In this document: positions 47,245 through 56,284 of the stretch, piece after piece
How positions within the stretch are numbered: the first letter of the stretch is position 1
Layout: every line of letters starts with the position of its first letter
From: Allobosea sp. Root483D1
GTDB taxonomy: Bacteria; Pseudomonadota; Alphaproteobacteria; Rhizobiales; Beijerinckiaceae
Length of the DNA: 64,000 nucleotides
Assembly: GCF_001429505.1 (NCBI RefSeq)
Contig: NZ_LMJW01000001.1
Location: forward strand, 746,606 to 810,605
Direction of reading: 5' to 3'
The notes under the pieces: model-generated
Database searches by the model: none
What the model was told of the DNA's origin: nothing
Seen by the model: only the letters and a program-made list of their open reading frames with translations
Position numbers and translations under genes: made by a program

Positions 47245-48548
47245 GTGCGACCTCCATCGGCCTGATCGGCATGGCGACGCTTGTCGGCATGATCATGGTG
47301 CGCATTCCGGTTGCCGTGGCGCTCGGCCTGGTCGGCTTCGTCGGTTATGCCGCGATCGACGGCTTCGCCAAGGCGCGCCTGGTCTTCGGCGCAGTGCCAC
47401 TCGAGCTCTCTTCGGCCTACACGCTCTCGGTGCTGCCATTGTTCACGCTGATGGGCGCACTCGCGACCATGGCCGGCCTCTCGGGCGACCTGTTCCGGGC
47501 GAGCAACGCCGTCTTCGCCGGCATGCGCGGTTCGCTCGCCATGGCGGCCGTCGGGGCCTCGGCCGCCTTCGGCGCGGTCTGCGGCTCCTCGCTGGCGACC
47601 GCCGCGACGATGAGCCGGATCTCGATCCCGGAAATGCTGAAGGCCGGCTATTCGCCGGCGCTGGCGGCCGGCGTGGTCGCGGCCGGCGGCACGCTTGGCA
47701 TCCTGATCCCGCCCTCGCTGATCCTGATGATCTACGGCATCATCGCCCAGCTCTCGATCATCAAGCTCTTCGCCGCCGCGCTGATCCCCGGCCTCGTCCT
47801 GACCGGGCTTTATCTGCTGACGGTCTGGATCTGGGTGCGCCTGCGGCCGCAGGCGGCGCCGAAACTGCCGAGCCAGAGCAAAACGCAAGCGCTGCGGCTC
47901 GTCCTGAACGTCTGGGACGTGGCGGTGCTCTTCCTCGTCACCTTCGGTGGCATCTATCTCGGCTGGTTCAGCCCGACGGAAGCCGCCGCCGTCGGGGCGT
48001 TCGGAGCCTTGCTCCTTGGCTTGCTGCGCAAGGGCTTCGCACGCGGCGATATCGCCACCGCCTTCACCGAGACGACGCGGATCACCGCCAACCTCGTGCT
48101 CATCGTCCTGGGATCGACGATCTTCGCGTATTTCGTCGTGCAGACCGGAATGGCGCAATCGGTGGTCAAGTCGATCGCCGCGATTGGCCTGTCGCCGCTG
48201 GCGGTGATGCTCCTGCTGATTGCCTTCTACGTCTTCCTCGGCTGCTTCCTTGAAGGCATCGGCATGGTGCTGGTCACGGTCCCCGTGCTGCTGCCGCTCG
48301 TCCTGTCGACCGGGTACGATCCGATCTGGTTCGGCGTACTGCTCGTCATCGTCGTCGAGATCGGGCTGATCCACCCGCCCGTCGGGATGAACCTCTTCGT
48401 GATCCGGACCCAGGCGCCGGAGATCAGCCTGGGCGCGATGTATCGTGGCGTGCTGCCTTTCCTGGTCGCACCGTTCGCGCTGATCGCCATGCTGCTGGCG
48501 TGGCCAGATCTGGCGCTGTGGCTGCCGCGGTCGATGTCACTCAACTAG
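47241..48548 (+). CDS. TRAP transporter large permease (DctM family)
   Basis: 435 residues, about 12 membrane helices. DctM signatures: IPVAVALGLVGFVGYA, PLFTLMGALATMAGL, GSSLATAATMSRISIPEM, GGTLGILIPPSLILMIYG and IGLIHPPVGMNLFVIR. It is the ion-coupled transport subunit. ATG overlaps the small permease stop (ATGA). It ends the catabolic operon; no clear terminator follows, and the next operon has its own promoter. Confidence 0.93.
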   Translation: MSATSIGLIGMATLVGMIMVRIPVAVALGLVGFVGYAAIDGFAKARLVFGAVPLELSSAYTLSVLPLFTLMGALATMAGLSGDLFRASNAVFAGMRGSLAMAAVGASAAFGAVCGSSLATAATMSRISIPEMLKAGYSPALAAGVVAAGGTLGILIPPSLILMIYGIIAQLSIIKLFAAALIPGLVLTGLYLLTVWIWVRLRPQAAPKLPSQSKTQALRLVLNVWDVAVLFLVTFGGIYLGWFSPTEAAAVGAFGALLLGLLRKGFARGDIATAFTETTRITANLVLIVLGSTIFAYFVVQTGMAQSVVKSIAAIGLSPLAVMLLLIAFYVFLGCFLEGIGMVLVTVPVLLPLVLSTGYDPIWFGVLLVIVVEIGLIHPPVGMNLFVIRTQAPEISLGAMYRGVLPFLVAPFALIAMLLAWPDLALWLPRSMSLN

Positions 48549-48685
48549 CCCCATTGCGACTGATCGCGAGGCCGGCTCGCGCCATGAGCTGACCTTGTCA
48601 TGGTTCCCGATAGCGAACATTCCGGAGAAGCGCTTCAGGTGGTGTGGAGCTGCGACCAACGCCTTCTCTTCACTCCCCGGACCAA

Positions 48686-48701
48686 TGGCACGTCCGTTGC
48701 T
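48686..48701 (+). promoter_or_regulatory. Sigma-54 promoter of the peptide-type ABC operon
   Basis: TGGCACG-N4-TTGCT, an exact match to the -24/-12 core (GG at 48687-48688, GC at 48699-48700, 10 bp apart). Transcription would start near 48712, about 43 bp before the first gene. An enhancer-binding activator such as NtrC would be needed; I saw no clear enhancer sites within the 206-bp gap. Confidence 0.7.
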
Positions 48702-48754
48702 AGCCCCTGCTCGATCCGTGCGAACCAACGCCGGGCCTCGAGGGGAGCTCCGTC

Positions 48755-50407
48755 ATGTCATCCACATCCGCTAAGCGCGCCGTCATGCTGGCGCTCGGCT
48801 TCTCAACCACGCTCGCGGGCGCCTCGCTCGCGCAGGAGAAAGTGCTGCGCATCGGCATGACCGCCGCGGATATCCCGCGCACTCATGGCCAGCCCGACCA
48901 GGGTTTTGAAGGCAACCGCTTCACCGGCATCCCGATGTATGACGGGCTGACCAACTGGGACCTGTCCTCGGCCGAGAAGGCGAGCGTCGTCATCCCCGGC
49001 CTCGCCACCGAATGGGCGGTCGACGCCAGCGACAAGACGAAATGGGTCTTCAAGCTCCGGCCGGGCGTCAAATTCCAGGACGGTTCGGCCTTCGATGCCG
49101 CCGCCGTCGTCTGGAATGTCGACAAGGTGCTCAACAAAGAGGCGGCGCAGTTCGCCCCGGACCAGATCGGCGTCACCGTCTCGCGCATGCCGACCCTCAA
49201 GGTGGCAAAGGTCGTCGACCCGCTGACGGTCGAGCTCACCACCTCGGAACCAGACGCCTTCCTGCCGATCAACCTGACCAATCTCTACATGGCGTCGCCT
49301 GCGCATTGGGCAGCAAAGCTCGCGGCGGTGCCGGCTTCGGTGACCGAGCCGGCCGAGCGCGCCAAGCAGGCCTGGGCTGCCTTCTCGGCCGACCCGTCCG
49401 GCACCGGTCCGTTCAAGGGCGTCAAGCTCTCGCCGCGCGAGCGCTTCGAGATGGTCGCCAACAAGAGCTATTGGGACCCCAAGCGGGTGCCAAAGATCGA
49501 TCGCGTTGTGCTGTTGCCGCTGCCGGAGGCGAATGCCCGCACCGCGGCGCTGCTCTCGGGCCAGGTCGACTGGATCGAGGCGCCCTCGCCCGACGCCGTA
49601 CCGCAGATCAAGCAGCGCGGCTTCTCGATCTACAGCAACGCCCAGCCGCATGTCTGGCCCTGGCAACTCTCCTTCGCCGAAGGCTCGGTCTGGCTCGACA
49701 AGAAGGTGCGCCACGCCGCCAATCTCTGCGTCAACCGCGAGGAGCTGAAGACCCTGCTCGGCGGGCTGATGGAAGTGCCGAAGGGCACGGTGCCGCCCGG
49801 CCATCCCTGGTGGGGCAATCCGAAATTCGAGATCAAATACGACCTCGAAGCCGCCAAGAAGCTGATGACCGAAGCCGGTTTCTCGGCCGCCAAGCCGGCG
49901 AAGGTCAAGGTGCTGACCTCGGCCTCGGGCTCCGGCCAGATGCAGCCCCTGCCGATGAACGAGTTCATGCAGCAGGCGCTGAAGGACTGCTATTTCGACG
50001 TCGCGCTCGAGGTCGGCGAGTGGAACGCCGTCTTCACCAACTGGCGCGAGGGCGCCAAGCACGCCAATGCCCGCGGCGCGAACGCAACCAACGTCACCTA
50101 TGCCGCGATGGACCCGTTCTTCGCGATGGTCCGCTTCGTCTCGACCAAGACCTTCCCGCCGGTCTCCAACAACTGGGGCTATTTCGGCAATGACGAGTTC
50201 GACAAGCTGATCGCCGACGCCCGCACCTCCTTCGATGGCACGGCCCGCGACGCGGCGCTGGCCAAGCTCCACGCCCGCATCGTCGAGGAGGCGCCCTTCG
50301 TCTGGGTGGCGCACGATGTCGGCCCGCGCGCGATGAGCGCCAAGGTCAAGGGCGTGGTCCAGCCGAAGAGCTGGTTCATCGACCTCGCGCCGATGTCGAT
50401 GGAGTGA
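48755..50407 (+). CDS. ABC transporter substrate-binding protein, family 5 (peptide/nickel type), copy 1
   Basis: 550 residues. Signal peptide (MLALGFSTTLAGASLAQE), then the family-5 fold: LATEWAVDASDKTKWVFKLR, PGVKFQDGSAFDAAAVVWN, GTGPFKGVKLSPRERFEMV. First gene of a six-gene importer operon after a sigma-54 promoter. It is closely similar to the next gene along its whole length, so the two arose by tandem duplication. The ligand may be a short peptide or an opine-like or other cationic compound; it cannot be read here. Confidence 0.92.
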   Translation: MSSTSAKRAVMLALGFSTTLAGASLAQEKVLRIGMTAADIPRTHGQPDQGFEGNRFTGIPMYDGLTNWDLSSAEKASVVIPGLATEWAVDASDKTKWVFKLRPGVKFQDGSAFDAAAVVWNVDKVLNKEAAQFAPDQIGVTVSRMPTLKVAKVVDPLTVELTTSEPDAFLPINLTNLYMASPAHWAAKLAAVPASVTEPAERAKQAWAAFSADPSGTGPFKGVKLSPRERFEMVANKSYWDPKRVPKIDRVVLLPLPEANARTAALLSGQVDWIEAPSPDAVPQIKQRGFSIYSNAQPHVWPWQLSFAEGSVWLDKKVRHAANLCVNREELKTLLGGLMEVPKGTVPPGHPWWGNPKFEIKYDLEAAKKLMTEAGFSAAKPAKVKVLTSASGSGQMQPLPMNEFMQQALKDCYFDVALEVGEWNAVFTNWREGAKHANARGANATNVTYAAMDPFFAMVRFVSTKTFPPVSNNWGYFGNDEFDKLIADARTSFDGTARDAALAKLHARIVEEAPFVWVAHDVGPRAMSAKVKGVVQPKSWFIDLAPMSME

Positions 50408-50423
50408 CGAGGCCGTAGGCCTC

Positions 50424-50497
50424 GTCATCCTCGGGCGGCCGCAGGTCGACCCGAGGACCTCCTGCCGGAGATGCCCGGGTCAGGCCCGGGCATGACG
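50424..50497. repeat. Dispersed two-hairpin intergenic repeat, copy B
   Basis: 74 bp with two stem-loops: 50428-50435 with 50450-50457, and 50471-50479 with 50485-50493, ending CATGACG. Full-length relative of copy A at 38687-38762. It sits between the two paralogous binding-protein genes, inside the transcript, where the hairpins could affect mRNA stability or the ratio of the two proteins. Confidence 0.75.
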
Positions 50498-50560
50498 CGG
50501 GGGCGATGGCACGGCGCTTGCTGAGCCGATTTCAGAACACGTCCAGATCAAAGGTGGCCG

Positions 50561-52159
50561 ATGATCCGTTCCGCTCTCGCCTTGTCATTCGCCGCCGGCG
50601 TCGCGCTGTTCGCACCGCAGGTTTCCGCCCAGGGCATCCTGCGCATCGGCATGACCGCCTCTGACATCCCGCTGACCACCGGCCAGACCGACCAGGGCGG
50701 CGAGGGCATGCGCTTCATGGGCTATACGGTCTATGACGCGCTGATCAACTGGGACCTGAGCAAGGCCGACAAGGCCTCCGACCTGATGCCGGGCCTTGCC
50801 ACCGCCTGGGCGGTCGACGCTGCCGACAAGACGAAATGGACGTTTGTCCTGCGCGAGGGCGTGAAGTTCCATGACGGTTCGGAATTCACCGCCGAGGCCG
50901 TGGTCTGGAACCTCGACAAGCTGCTCAAGACCGAGGCGGCCCAGTTCGACCAGCGCCAGGCCGCGCAAGGCCGCTCGCGCATCCCGGCCGTCGCCGACTA
51001 CAAGGTGATCGACAAATACAAGGTCGAGATCACCACGAAGGCGCCGGACGCGACGCTGCCCTACCAGATCGCCTGGGTGATGATGTCTTCGCCGGCGCAG
51101 TGGGAGAAGCTCGGCAAGAGCTGGGAAGCCTTCGCCAAGACCCCGTCCGGCACCGGCCCCTGGCAGCTCACCGCCTTCCAGCCGCGCGAGCGGGCCGAAC
51201 TGACGCCGTTCAAGGACTACTGGGACAAAGCGCGCGTGCCCAAGCTCGACAAGCTCGTGCTGCTGCCGCTGCCCGAGGCCAACGCTCGCGCCGCGGCGCT
51301 GCGAGGCGGACAGGTCGACTGGATCGAGGCGCCGTCGCCGGACCTGATCCCCTCGTTGAAGGGCGCCGGCTACAAGATCGTCACCAACGCCTATCCGCAT
51401 AACTGGACCTGGCACCTGTCGCGGGCGGAAGGCTCGCCCTGGAACGACATCCGCGTGCGCAAGGCCGCCAATCTCGCCGTCGATCGCGAGGGACTGAAGG
51501 AGCTGCTCGGCGGCATGATGATCCCGGCCGAGGGCTTCTATCCGCCCGGCCATCAATGGTTCGGCAACCCGAAGTTCAAGCTCAGGCTCGACCAGGCCGA
51601 GGCGAAGAAGCTGCTCGCCGAAGCCGGCTATTCGCCGGCCAAGCCCCTCCAGACCCGCATCCTGATCGCGCCCTCGGGCTCGGGCCAGATGCAGCCGCTG
51701 CCGATGAACGAGTTCGTGCAGCAGAACCTCGCCGAGGTCGGCATCAAGGTCGATTTCGAGGTTGTCGAGTGGAACACGCTGATCAACATCTGGCGCGCCG
51801 GTGCCAACCATGAATCCTCGCGCAAGGCGACGGGGATGAACTACACCTATTTCATCCAGGACCCCTTCACCGGGCTGATCCGGCACCTGCAATGCGATCT
51901 GAAGCCGCCGGCGGGCACCAATTGGGGCCTCTATTGTGATCCGGAGATGGACGCGCTCTTCGCGCAGATCCGCACCACCTTCGATCCCGCAGAGCAGCTG
52001 AAGATCCTGCAGAAGACGCATGAGAAATACGTCGACGACGCGCTCTTCCTGATGGTGACGCACGACGTCAACCCGCGGGCGCTGTCACCCAAGGTCAAGG
52101 GCTTCGTCCAGGCGCAGAACTGGTTCCAGGACTTCTCGCCGATCTCCATGGACAAGTGA
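50561..52159 (+). CDS. ABC transporter substrate-binding protein, family 5, copy 2
   Basis: 532 residues. Signal peptide (ALSFAAGVALFAPQVSAQ), and the same fold and many shared blocks with copy 1 (RIGMTASDIPLTTGQTDQGG; LPLPEANARAAALRGGQVDW; SGSGQMQPLPMNEFVQQ). Differences cluster between the blocks, suggesting a shifted ligand range. It directly precedes the permease genes, so it is probably the principal binding protein. Confidence 0.92.
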   Translation: MIRSALALSFAAGVALFAPQVSAQGILRIGMTASDIPLTTGQTDQGGEGMRFMGYTVYDALINWDLSKADKASDLMPGLATAWAVDAADKTKWTFVLREGVKFHDGSEFTAEAVVWNLDKLLKTEAAQFDQRQAAQGRSRIPAVADYKVIDKYKVEITTKAPDATLPYQIAWVMMSSPAQWEKLGKSWEAFAKTPSGTGPWQLTAFQPRERAELTPFKDYWDKARVPKLDKLVLLPLPEANARAAALRGGQVDWIEAPSPDLIPSLKGAGYKIVTNAYPHNWTWHLSRAEGSPWNDIRVRKAANLAVDREGLKELLGGMMIPAEGFYPPGHQWFGNPKFKLRLDQAEAKKLLAEAGYSPAKPLQTRILIAPSGSGQMQPLPMNEFVQQNLAEVGIKVDFEVVEWNTLINIWRAGANHESSRKATGMNYTYFIQDPFTGLIRHLQCDLKPPAGTNWGLYCDPEMDALFAQIRTTFDPAEQLKILQKTHEKYVDDALFLMVTHDVNPRALSPKVKGFVQAQNWFQDFSPISMDK

Positions 52160-52186
52160 GGCGGCGATGAAAGCGCGGCGCCGGCC

Positions 52187-53140
52187 ATGCTGATCTATCT
52201 CGCCAAGCGCATCCTCTACGTGCTGCCGGTGGCGCTCGGGGTCAGCGTGTTCTGCTTCCTCCTCGTCCATATCGCGCCGGGCGATCCGCTAACCTCGGTG
52301 CTGCCGCCCGACGCCTCGCAAGCGATGCAGGACGAGCTGCGCAAGATCTACGGCTTCGACCGGCCGCTGCCGGTGCAGTTCGGGCTCTGGCTGTGGAAGG
52401 CGCTGCAGGGCGATCTCGGCACCTCGATCGCGACCGGGCGGCCTGTCGCGCCCGAGGTCTGGCGCGCCGTCGGCAACACCTTGCTGATCGCCTGTCTCGC
52501 CACCGTGATCGGCTTCGTGCTCGGCTGCTTCTTCGGCTTCGTCGCCGGCTATTTCCGTGGCTCCTTCCTCGACAAGTTCGCCTCGATGCTGGCGGTGCTC
52601 GGCGTCAGCGTGCCGCATTACTGGCTCGGCATGGTGCTGGTCATCGTCTTCTCGGTGCAGCTCGGCTGGCTGCCGCCGGGCGGCGCCGGGCCAGGCGGCT
52701 CGGCCGCCTGGAAATGGGACTGGGAGCATGTCAGCCACATGATCCTGCCTGCGGTCACCATGTCGGTGATCCCGATGGGCATCATCTCGCGGACGGTGCG
52801 GGCGCTGGTCGCCGACATCCTGAATCAGGAGTTCGTCCCGGCGCTGCGGGCCAAGGGCCTGATGGATTTCGGCGTGTTCAGGCATGTCGTCAAGAACGCG
52901 GCGCCGACTGCGCTCGCGGTGATGGGCCTGCAGCTCGGCTACCTGCTCGGCGGCTCGATCCTGATCGAGACGGTGTTCTCCTGGCCGGGCACCGGCTTCC
53001 TGCTCGGCAACGCCATCTTCCAGCGCGACCTGCCCTTGCTGCAAGGCACGATCCTGGTGCTGGCGATGTTCTTCGTCGGGCTCAACGTCCTGGTCGACAT
53101 CGTCCAGGGCCTGCTCGACCCACGCGTCCGGAGGCGCTGA
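52187..53140 (+). CDS. ABC transporter permease (DppB-type)
   Basis: 317 residues, six membrane helices. Starts LIYLAKRILYVLPVALGVSV, with PGDPL and YGFDRPLPVQF in the periplasmic part and the EAA loop ALRAKGLMDFGVFRHVVKNA. It forms half of the channel of the peptide-type importer. The next permease gene follows after one base. Confidence 0.93.
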   Translation: MLIYLAKRILYVLPVALGVSVFCFLLVHIAPGDPLTSVLPPDASQAMQDELRKIYGFDRPLPVQFGLWLWKALQGDLGTSIATGRPVAPEVWRAVGNTLLIACLATVIGFVLGCFFGFVAGYFRGSFLDKFASMLAVLGVSVPHYWLGMVLVIVFSVQLGWLPPGGAGPGGSAAWKWDWEHVSHMILPAVTMSVIPMGIISRTVRALVADILNQEFVPALRAKGLMDFGVFRHVVKNAAPTALAVMGLQLGYLLGGSILIETVFSWPGTGFLLGNAIFQRDLPLLQGTILVLAMFFVGLNVLVDIVQGLLDPRVRRR

Positions 53141-53141
53141 G

Positions 53142-54035
53142 ATGAGCGCTGTCGCCACCGATGCCGTCCCGGTTGCGATCACGCAGCCGCTGCGCTCGCC
53201 GGGCTACTGGGCCGGCGTCTTCAGGCGCTTCAAGCGCGACAAGGTCGCGGTCGGAGCCGGCATCGTCGTGCTGGCGATCATCCTGATGGCGGTCTTCGCC
53301 GACTATATCGCCCCGGCCGACCCGACGCGCTCCTCGATGCTGCGGCGCCTGCGGCCGATCGGCACGCCAGGCTATCCGCTCGGTGCCGACGAACTCGGCC
53401 GCGACATGCTCTCGCGCCTGATCCACGGCGCCAGGCTGTCGCTGTTCATGGGGGTGGTGCCGGTGTTCATCGCCTTTGCCGTCGGCTTGGTGATCGGCGT
53501 CTCGGCCGGCTTCTTCGGCGGCAAGTTCAATACGATCACGATGCGCACCGTCGACATCTTCTACGCCTTCCCCTCGGTTCTGCTGGCGATCGCGCTCTCG
53601 GGCGCGCTCGGCGCCGGCGTCTTCAACTCGCTGCTCTCGCTGACCATCGTCTTCATCCCGCCGATCGCGCGCATCGCGGAGAGCGTGACGACGCAGGTGC
53701 GCTCGATGGACTATGTCGAGGCGGCACGTGCCTCGGGCGCGGGCTCCGGCACGATCATCCGCGTCCATGTTCTCGGCAATGTGCTCGGGCCGATCTTCGT
53801 CTACGCGACGAGCCTGATCTCGGTCTCGATGATCCTGGCCTCCGGCCTGTCCTTCCTCGGCCTCGGCACCAAGCCGCCGACGCCGGAATGGGGGCTCATG
53901 CTGAACACCCTGCGCACCGCGATCTATGTCCAGCCCTGGGTCGCGGCGCTGCCCGGCGCCGCGATCTTCATCACCTCGATCTCGTTCAACCTGCTCTCGG
54001 ACGGGCTGCGCTCGGCCATGGATGTGAAGGGCTGA
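53142..54035 (+). CDS. ABC transporter permease (DppC-type)
   Basis: 297 residues, six membrane helices. Typical DppC features: FKRDKVAVGAGIVVLAIILM, HPLGADELGRD-like YPLGADELGRDMLSRLIHGA, and the EAA loop YVEAARASGAGSGTIIRVHV. It pairs with the DppB-type subunit encoded one base upstream; the ATPase gene starts 5 bp after its stop. Confidence 0.93.
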   Translation: MSAVATDAVPVAITQPLRSPGYWAGVFRRFKRDKVAVGAGIVVLAIILMAVFADYIAPADPTRSSMLRRLRPIGTPGYPLGADELGRDMLSRLIHGARLSLFMGVVPVFIAFAVGLVIGVSAGFFGGKFNTITMRTVDIFYAFPSVLLAIALSGALGAGVFNSLLSLTIVFIPPIARIAESVTTQVRSMDYVEAARASGAGSGTIIRVHVLGNVLGPIFVYATSLISVSMILASGLSFLGLGTKPPTPEWGLMLNTLRTAIYVQPWVAALPGAAIFITSISFNLLSDGLRSAMDVKG

Positions 54036-54040
54036 CCGGC

Positions 54041-55078
54041 ATGTCGCTTGAAACGTCGATCGAAGATCGTGACCGCGGCGGGGCCGGCACGCCGCTGCTC
54101 GAGGCCCGCACCCTGACCAAGCATTTCCCGCTCGGGCGCGGCGCGGTGGTGCGGGCGGTCGACGGCGTCGATTTCCAGGTCCTGAAGGGCGAGACGCTCG
54201 GCGTCGTCGGCGAATCCGGCTGCGGCAAGTCGACCACGGCGCGCGTCGTCATGCAGCTCATCCTGCAGGACAAGGGCGAAATGCTGTTCGACGGCGAGGC
54301 CGTCGGCAGCGCAGCGCTGTCGCTGAAGGAATACCGCCGCCAGGCGCAGATGGTCTTCCAGGACAGCTACGCCTCGCTCAATCCGCGGCTGACCATCGAG
54401 GATTCGATCGCCTTTGGCCCCACCGTGCACGGCGTCCCGAAATCCGGGGCGATCCTGCGCGCCCGCGACCTGCTCACCCGTGTCGGTCTCGACCCTGCCC
54501 GATTCGCGGCGCGCTATCCGCATGAGCTCTCCGGCGGCCAGCGCCAGCGCGTCAACATCGCTCGCGCGCTCGCGCTCGGGCCACGCCTCGTCATCCTCGA
54601 CGAGGCGGTCTCGGCGCTCGACAAATCGGTTGAGGCGCAGGTGCTCAACCTGCTGATGGACCTGCGCGAGGAATTCGGGCTGACCTACATCTTCATCTCG
54701 CATGACCTCAACGTCGTCCGCTTCATCAGCGACCGCGTCATGGTGATGTATCTCGGCGAGGTCGTGGAGATCGGCCCGGTCGACGAGCTCTACGACGATC
54801 CGCGCCATCCCTATACGCGGGCGCTGCTCTCGGCGATGCCCTCGATGGACCCGGACAACCGGACGATGGAGGCGCCGCTCGCCGGCGATCCGCCGAACCC
54901 GATCAACCCGCCCGAGGGCTGCCGCTTCCACCCGCGCTGCCCGCAGGCGCAGACCGTCTGCGCCAAGGTGAAGCCGGCGCTGACCCGGACCGGCGCCGGG
55001 GCGCGGCTCGCCGCCTGCCATATGGAAATCGCAGGTTCCGGCCATAGCCGCGCGCCGGCACTGGAGGACGCCGCATGA
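54041..55078 (+). CDS. ABC transporter ATP-binding protein (DppF/OppF-type)
   Basis: 345 residues from ATG 54041. Walker A GESGCGKSTT, Q-loop QMVFQDSYASLNPR, signature LSGGQRQRVNIARAL, Walker B VILDEAVSALD, and the C-terminal oligopeptide-transporter domain with four Cys (CRFHPRCPQAQTVC). This Cys cluster usually binds a [4Fe-4S] centre in DppD/OppD. Its stop overlaps the start of the second ATPase gene (ATGA). Confidence 0.93.
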   Translation: MSLETSIEDRDRGGAGTPLLEARTLTKHFPLGRGAVVRAVDGVDFQVLKGETLGVVGESGCGKSTTARVVMQLILQDKGEMLFDGEAVGSAALSLKEYRRQAQMVFQDSYASLNPRLTIEDSIAFGPTVHGVPKSGAILRARDLLTRVGLDPARFAARYPHELSGGQRQRVNIARALALGPRLVILDEAVSALDKSVEAQVLNLLMDLREEFGLTYIFISHDLNVVRFISDRVMVMYLGEVVEIGPVDELYDDPRHPYTRALLSAMPSMDPDNRTMEAPLAGDPPNPINPPEGCRFHPRCPQAQTVCAKVKPALTRTGAGARLAACHMEIAGSGHSRAPALEDAA

Positions 55079-56070
55079 ATCCGGCTTCGACCAGCCCGCC
55101 GCTCGTCGCGATGGAGAACGTCACCGTGCGCTTTCGTGGCGCGCAGAATGTCCATGCCGTCAACGGTGTCTCGCTGACGCTGGAGCCGGGCAAGGTGCTC
55201 GGCATCCTCGGCGAATCCGGTTCCGGCAAGAGCGTGACGCTGAAGACCCTGCTCAGGCTTTTGCCCGAGAGCCGCACCGAGATCGGCGGCACGGTCATGG
55301 TCGACGGCCGGGATGTGCTGGCGCTCGGGGCCCAAGAGCTCTCAGATTATCGCGGCGCCGTCACCTCGATGATCTTCCAGGATCCTGCCCTGGCGCTCGA
55401 TCCCGTCTACACCGTCGGCGAGCAGATCGCCGAGGCCATCGTCCGCCACGAGAAGATCGGCAGGAAGGCTGCGATGCAGCGCGCGCTCGAACTGCTCCAG
55501 CTCGTGCGCATTCCGTCACCCGAGCGCCGGCTGAAGGCGTATCCGCACGAGATGTCGGGCGGCATGCGCCAGCGCGCCATGATCGCGCTGGCATTGGCGG
55601 CGCGGCCCAAGCTGCTGCTCGCCGACGAGCCGACGACGGCGCTCGACGCCACCGTGCAGATCCAGATCCTGCTCTTGCTGCGCCAGCTCCAGCAGGATCT
55701 CGGCATGGGCGTGATCTTCGTCACCCACGATATCGGCGTCGCCGTCGAGGTCTCGGACCGGCTCGCGGTGATGTATGCCGGCCAGATCGTCGAGACCGGC
55801 ACAGTGCGCGAGCTGATCAGCGACCCGCAGCACCCCTATACGCGCGGCCTGCTCGCCGCGAACCTGCATGGTGCGAAGAAGGGCGAGCGGCTCGAGGCCA
55901 TTCCCGGTGCACCGCCGGCGCTGAACGAGCCGCCATCCTCCTGCTCCTTCGCGCCGCGCTGCCGGCAGGCGGAGGAAGCCTGCCGGGCGGGCCTGCCGCC
56001 AGCCGTCACGCTGGGCGCAGGCCGGATCGTGCGCTGCACCAGGGTCGAAGCCGCGCTCGCGCCGGCCTGA
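55075..56070 (+). CDS. ABC transporter ATP-binding protein (DppD/OppD-type)
   Basis: 331 residues. Walker A GESGSGKSVT, signature MSGGMRQRAMIALAL, Walker B LLLADEPTTALD, and C-terminal CSFAPRCRQAEEACRAG. It completes the heterodimeric ATPase of the importer. ATG overlaps the previous stop. No clear terminator follows in the 214 bp before the convergent GntR gene. Confidence 0.93.
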   Translation: MNPASTSPPLVAMENVTVRFRGAQNVHAVNGVSLTLEPGKVLGILGESGSGKSVTLKTLLRLLPESRTEIGGTVMVDGRDVLALGAQELSDYRGAVTSMIFQDPALALDPVYTVGEQIAEAIVRHEKIGRKAAMQRALELLQLVRIPSPERRLKAYPHEMSGGMRQRAMIALALAARPKLLLADEPTTALDATVQIQILLLLRQLQQDLGMGVIFVTHDIGVAVEVSDRLAVMYAGQIVETGTVRELISDPQHPYTRGLLAANLHGAKKGERLEAIPGAPPALNEPPSSCSFAPRCRQAEEACRAGLPPAVTLGAGRIVRCTRVEAALAPA

Positions 56071-56284
56071 CGATCGCTCCCGCCACAATTGCGGTTCCTT
56101 CACAGCACGGTGCACCAGCGTGCAAGCGCGATAAACTTCCCGGTGATGCGGCAGGCTTGGCAGCACAGGACGGCGCGATGTTTCTTTTCGCTGGTCCGAG
56201 CACGCCAGAGTTGCCATCTCGCGCGGCTCCAGGCGCGATCGCTGCGGGTGCTGCCGAAGCCTGCGCGTAGCGGCAATCGCCGTT

